A stretch of DNA of 6,994 nt from Thermoleophilia bacterium. Its GTDB lineage: Bacteria > Actinomycetota > Thermoleophilia > Gaiellales > SKUG01. The translations under genes were made by a program, and so were the position numbers. Positions 4,939 through 6,994 of the stretch are shown in pieces. The first letter of the stretch is position 1; every line of letters begins with the position of its first letter. The notes beneath the pieces were generated by a model. That model did no database searches and was not told where the DNA came from. It saw nothing but the letters and a program-made list of their open reading frames with translations. The stretch lies in NCBI GenBank assembly GCA_020438525.1, contig JAGQUL010000233.1:1-6994 (forward strand), given 5' to 3'.

Positions 4939-6193
4939 CGGCGTCGCGAGCAGCAGACGGCGCGACGGCACGCTGGTCGACGGTTGACTCGCGATCTTCG
5001 TAGACGTCTACCGCGCGGTTGACGCGTCGCTTCACGGCCACCTTGGCCGGCACGACGACGATCCGCTGGCCCAGCTCGGCGACGACGAGCGCCATCGCGA
5101 AGGTGATCGCCGCGGTCGCTGGAGCACCGTACGTCTCGAACCAGCCCAGCGCCGATGCGTAGACGAGAATCGGGAAGTGGAGCATCGCGAATGGCAGCGT
5201 GGTCTCGCCGAGGTGCCGCACGAGCCGGCGGCCGAGCAGCCACGACACCGCACCTCGGTCGAGCGCGAGCATCCACACGAGCACGAGCATCGCGGGCATG
5301 CCCCATGCTCCTGCCGTGAGCGTCGACGGCAGGTACGATCCTGCCACCGCCCAGCCGATCCACAGGCCCACGGCGACCAGCTCGAGCGAGGTGGCCCCGA
5401 CCGTGCGCGGCGCGCCGGCCGAACCTGCGCGGCGGGCGCGCATCGCTGCGCCGGAGAAGACGAGGCCGACGCATGCGCCGCCGAGGAACTCGCTGAAGCG
5501 CATGAGCGGGAAGTAGTGGAACGCCCAGCCGGCCACCTCGTCGCCGCGGAACGCGATCGCCATCGTCTCGGTCAGCAGCCACCCGCCGATCGCCACCGCG
5601 AGCAGGCCACGGGTGCCCAGCGCGAACACGCGGATCAGCAGGAACATGATCGCGGGCATCGCCAGGTAGAACCCGACGAGCGCCGAGAGGCTCCACGACG
5701 GGGTGTTGAACGACAACGTGAGCAGCTGGTCGCCCAGGTGCAGCGGCAGGTATGCGTGGGTGAGCGTGGCGATCGATCCGATGCCCGCCAGCGTGCGCAG
5801 CGGTGACCGGGCGATGTCGTCGAGGTAGAGCGGCAGCATGATCGCCATGCCCACGAGGTGGACCGGCCAGAGCGATGCGGCGCGGGCGCCATAGAAGCGC
5901 AGCACGCGACCCGGCTCGAGGAGCGCGAGCTTGCGGCCGTAGGCGACCGCCAGCAGGAACCCGGAGAGCGCGAAGAAGTACGAGACGCCGGCGCGGCCGA
6001 TCGCGAACAGCTGCTCGTAGAACGGCGGATCGATTCCGGCGAGGCGCGAAAAGAAGACGATGTGCACGCCGAACAGGGCGAAGCCGATGATGAAGCGGCT
6101 GCCGGTGATCGCCGTGAGCTCCGGCGTGGCGCGCTTCAGGACGGTCTCGTGCTCGGGCGCGCGTGAAGGGTCGGCATCGGGTGCGTGGGCCAT
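4934..6193 (-). CDS. Acyltransferase-3 (OafA/YrhL-like) membrane protein
   Basis: 419 residues from the chosen ATG at 6193. About ten hydrophobic segments match the acyltransferase-3 family, which moves acyl groups onto envelope sugars or lipids across the membrane. Visible signatures are the first-helix His (FALFGVH, His44), FFALSGFLLAVAYGRK (residues 73-88), the Arg-rich FYGARAASLWPVHL (100-113) and PSWSLSALVGFY (165-176). In the last motif the Glu usual after WSLSx is Leu172, which is odd and may alter activity or substrate. No SGNH domain is fused; the C-terminal tail is short, basic and cytoplasmic. An upstream in-frame ATG at 6298 would run the frame through a 20-bp perfect inverted repeat and add 35 residues unlike the family, so I reject it. 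No Shine-Dalgarno precedes the 6193 ATG; GATAGC lies 6 bases before it. The acceptor cannot be named. Confidence 0.85.
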   Translation of the reverse strand: MAHAPDADPSRAPEHETVLKRATPELTAITGSRFIIGFALFGVHIVFFSRLAGIDPPFYEQLFAIGRAGVSYFFALSGFLLAVAYGRKLALLEPGRVLRFYGARAASLWPVHLVGMAIMLPLYLDDIARSPLRTLAGIGSIATLTHAYLPLHLGDQLLTLSFNTPSWSLSALVGFYLAMPAIMFLLIRVFALGTRGLLAVAIGGWLLTETMAIAFRGDEVAGWAFHYFPLMRFSEFLGGACVGLVFSGAAMRARRAGSAGAPRTVGATSLELVAVGLWIGWAVAGSYLPSTLTAGAWGMPAMLVLVWMLALDRGAVSWLLGRRLVRHLGETTLPFAMLHFPILVYASALGWFETYGAPATAAITFAMALVVAELGQRIVVVPAKVAVKRRVNRAVDVYEDRESTVDQRAVAPSAARDAA

Positions 6194-6240
6194 GCCGCGG
6201 CTATCGGCAGACGCCCCGTGGAAGTTGAGGGCTCGACCGG

Positions 6241-6296
6241 GCACGCGCAGGTAACGAAATGCGCGCTGTGGCCGCATTTCGTTACCTGCGCGGTGC
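6241..6296. repeat. Long inverted repeat between the acyltransferase gene and dnaK
   Basis: GCGCAGGTAACGAAATGCG (6245-6263) and its exact complement (6273-6291) flank a nine-base spacer; C6244-G6292 makes a 20th pair. With one bulged G (shifting C6244 to G6293), four pairs extend the base (6241-6244 with 6293-6296), and GC/GC can close inside to leave a TGTG loop. Both flanking genes are transcribed away from it, so a terminator role makes little sense. An operator, a cruciform-forming site or a small palindromic repeat element is more likely. It matches neither the CIRCE nor the HspR HAIR consensus arms. Confidence 0.85.
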
Positions 6297-6309
6297 ATGA
6301 GCTCGCATA

Positions 6310-6330
6310 GTTGAGTGCAATTGACGCAGA
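6310..6330. promoter_or_regulatory. Imperfect HspR (HAIR-like) site upstream of dnaK
   Basis: GTTGAGT, seven bases, ACGCAGA. The actinobacterial HspR repeat is CTTGAGT-N7-ACTCAAG; here the left arm matches six of seven bases, the right arm only four. A second left-arm-like word, CTTGAGG, is at 6397-6403. The setting, upstream of dnaK, is where HspR acts in many actinobacteria. The match is too weak to be sure. Confidence 0.3.
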
Positions 6331-6346
6331 TTCTTGCGAACCAAAT

Positions 6347-6375
6347 TTGCGCCGCGGGGTATCAACTCGTACAGT
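6347..6375 (+). promoter_or_regulatory. Possible dnaK promoter
   Basis: TTGCGC (6347-6352) and TACAGT (6370-6375) are 17 bases apart, upstream of dnaK; the latter matches the -10 consensus at four of six positions. Transcription would begin near 6382, leaving a leader of about 100 bases. TTGACG at 6321-6326 and TATCAA at 6360-6365 are other -35 and -10 candidates that do not combine at good spacing. Confidence 0.3.
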
Positions 6376-6420
6376 GCAGTACAGGGACGCGCGCAACTTG
6401 AGGCGCAGACCATCAGATTC

Positions 6421-6457
6421 GGCCCCCCACGGGCCTCAACGACAGGCCCCGCGGGGC
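6421..6457 (+). other. GC-rich stem-loops in the dnaK leader
   Basis: GGCCC/GGGCC (6421-6425 with 6431-6435) and the 12-bp palindrome GCCCCGCGGGGC (6446-6457) can fold in the mRNA leader, ending 13 bases before the Shine-Dalgarno. They may shape ribosome access or mRNA decay. They do not cover the Shine-Dalgarno, so a simple RNA thermometer is unlikely. Confidence 0.4.
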
Positions 6458-6470
6458 ACATGACATCCAC

Positions 6471-6476
6471 AAGGAG
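6471..6476 (+). promoter_or_regulatory. Shine-Dalgarno of dnaK
   Basis: AAGGAG, nine bases before the ATG at 6486. It fixes the dnaK start. Confidence 0.85.
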
Positions 6477-6485
6477 CACCACACC

Positions 6486-6994
6486 ATGGGCAGGACCATC
6501 GGCATCGACCTCGGTACCACCAACAGCTGCATGGCGGTCTACGAGGGCACCGAGCCCACCGTCATCCCGAACGCCGAGGGCGCGCGCACGACGCCGTCCG
6601 TCGTCGCGTTCACCAAGTCGGGCGAGCGTCTCGTCGGCGCGGCCGCGAAGCGCCAGGCCGTGACCAACCCGGGCAACACCGTGTTCAGCGCCAAGCGCTT
6701 CATGGGCCGCAAGAAGGACGAGGTCGCCGAGGAGCAGACCATGGTCCCGTACGAGGTCGCCTCGGGCAAGAACGGCGACGCGGTGATCAAGGTCGGCGAC
6801 AGCGAGTACACGCCGCAGGAGATCAGCGCGATGATCCTGCAGAAGCTCAAGGGCGACGCCGAGGAGTTCCTGGGCGAGGACGTCACCGACGCGGTGATCA
6901 CGGTCCCGGCGTACTTCAACGACGCACAGCGCCAGGCGACGAAGGACGCCGGCCGCGTTGCCGGCCTCAACGTGCTGCGCATCGTCAACGAACC
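6486..6994 (+). CDS. dnaK: Molecular chaperone DnaK (Hsp70), N-terminal part (runs off window)
   Basis: ATP-driven cytoplasmic chaperone that binds unfolded segments of proteins and cycles with DnaJ and GrpE. The first 169 codons are present, the start of the actin-like nucleotide-binding domain out of a usual total of about 600-640 residues. [21 protein letters not shown] is the phosphate-1 loop; [36 protein letters not shown] and [22 protein letters not shown] follow in normal order, the last holding the phosphate-binding VPAYF element. No frame break is seen. The start is set by AAGGAG nine bases upstream. In actinobacteria dnaK is usually the first gene of dnaK-grpE-dnaJ-hspR, so those genes may lie beyond the window. 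The HAIR-like site upstream would fit HspR control, but that is inference. Confidence 0.98.
   Translation, partial: MGRTIGIDLGTTNSCMAVYEGTEPTVIPNAEGARTTPSVVAFTKSGERLVGAAAKRQAVTNPGNTVFSAKRFMGRKKDEVAEEQTMVPYEVASGKNGDAVIKVGDSEYTPQEISAMILQKLKGDAEEFLGEDVTDAVITVPAYFNDAQRQATKDAGRVAGLNVLRIVNE

Noticed and set aside
4882..4971. Upstream extension of the propeller gene to an ATG at 4971
   Set aside because: It would overlap the acyltransferase gene and bury the signal peptide behind 30 residues.
2335..5022. Plus-strand open frame of 895 codons opposite the propeller gene
   Set aside because: It is antisense to a gene with a signal peptide and regular Asp-box repeats. Its product is Arg/Gly/Asp-rich without domains, as expected for a GC-rich shadow frame.
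6245..6291. CIRCE element (HrcA operator) because of the nine-base spacer near dnaK
   Set aside because: The arms do not resemble TTAGCACTC and are about twice as long.
6194..6298. Upstream extension of the acyltransferase gene to an ATG at 6298
   Set aside because: The added residues come from a near-perfect inverted repeat and are not family-like.
1..6994. CRISPR array, insertion sequence or prophage genes
   Set aside because: No regularly spaced direct repeats outside the propeller coding repeats, no transposase or integrase, and no flanking duplications were seen.

Overview
The window is high-GC DNA with dense coding on the minus strand and one recognisable housekeeping gene, dnaK, on the plus strand. 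A mycobacterial-type inositol-3-phosphate synthase next to a phosphatidylinositol-phosphate-synthase-like CDP-alcohol phosphotransferase indicates an actinobacterium that makes inositol phospholipids. The large secreted Asp-box beta-propeller protein would suit a deep-branching, soil-type lineage such as Thermoleophilia. That finer placement is inference from protein character, not from a marker gene.

Layout. (1) 1-1255, minus: PIP-synthase-like membrane enzyme followed by ino1, cut by the window edge. The two genes overlap by 47 bases and form a two-step inositol-lipid unit. (2) 1301-2002, minus: a protein of unknown role with a nucleotidyltransferase-fold motif. (3) 2003-2472: a 470-base gap with no convincing gene. 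It holds a good plus-strand promoter-like pair, a run of stem-loops, a strong 11+5 bp hairpin usable as a terminator, and two hairpins with the same hexaloop (TGGGGG on plus, CCCCCA on minus). This is the best candidate for something undescribed: a structured small RNA. (4) 2473-4881, minus: a secreted 802-residue beta-propeller protein with about 13-14 blades. (5) 4934-6193, minus: an acyltransferase-3 family membrane protein. (6) 6194-6485: a divergent intergenic region with a 20-bp perfect inverted repeat around a short spacer, an imperfect HspR-like site, and the dnaK leader with a good Shine-Dalgarno. (7) 6486 onward, plus: the first 169 codons of dnaK.

Working together. Ino1 makes inositol 3-phosphate from glucose 6-phosphate, and the neighbouring membrane enzyme is expected to join it to CDP-diacylglycerol. 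The acyltransferase and the propeller protein point to envelope modification and the cell exterior, but nothing ties them to the inositol unit. dnaK is divergent and probably starts a heat-shock operon that continues beyond the window. Three of the minus-strand genes lack a Shine-Dalgarno and have a -10-like hexamer 6-8 bases before the start codon, which suggests leaderless transcripts. The other three genes have clear Shine-Dalgarno sequences.
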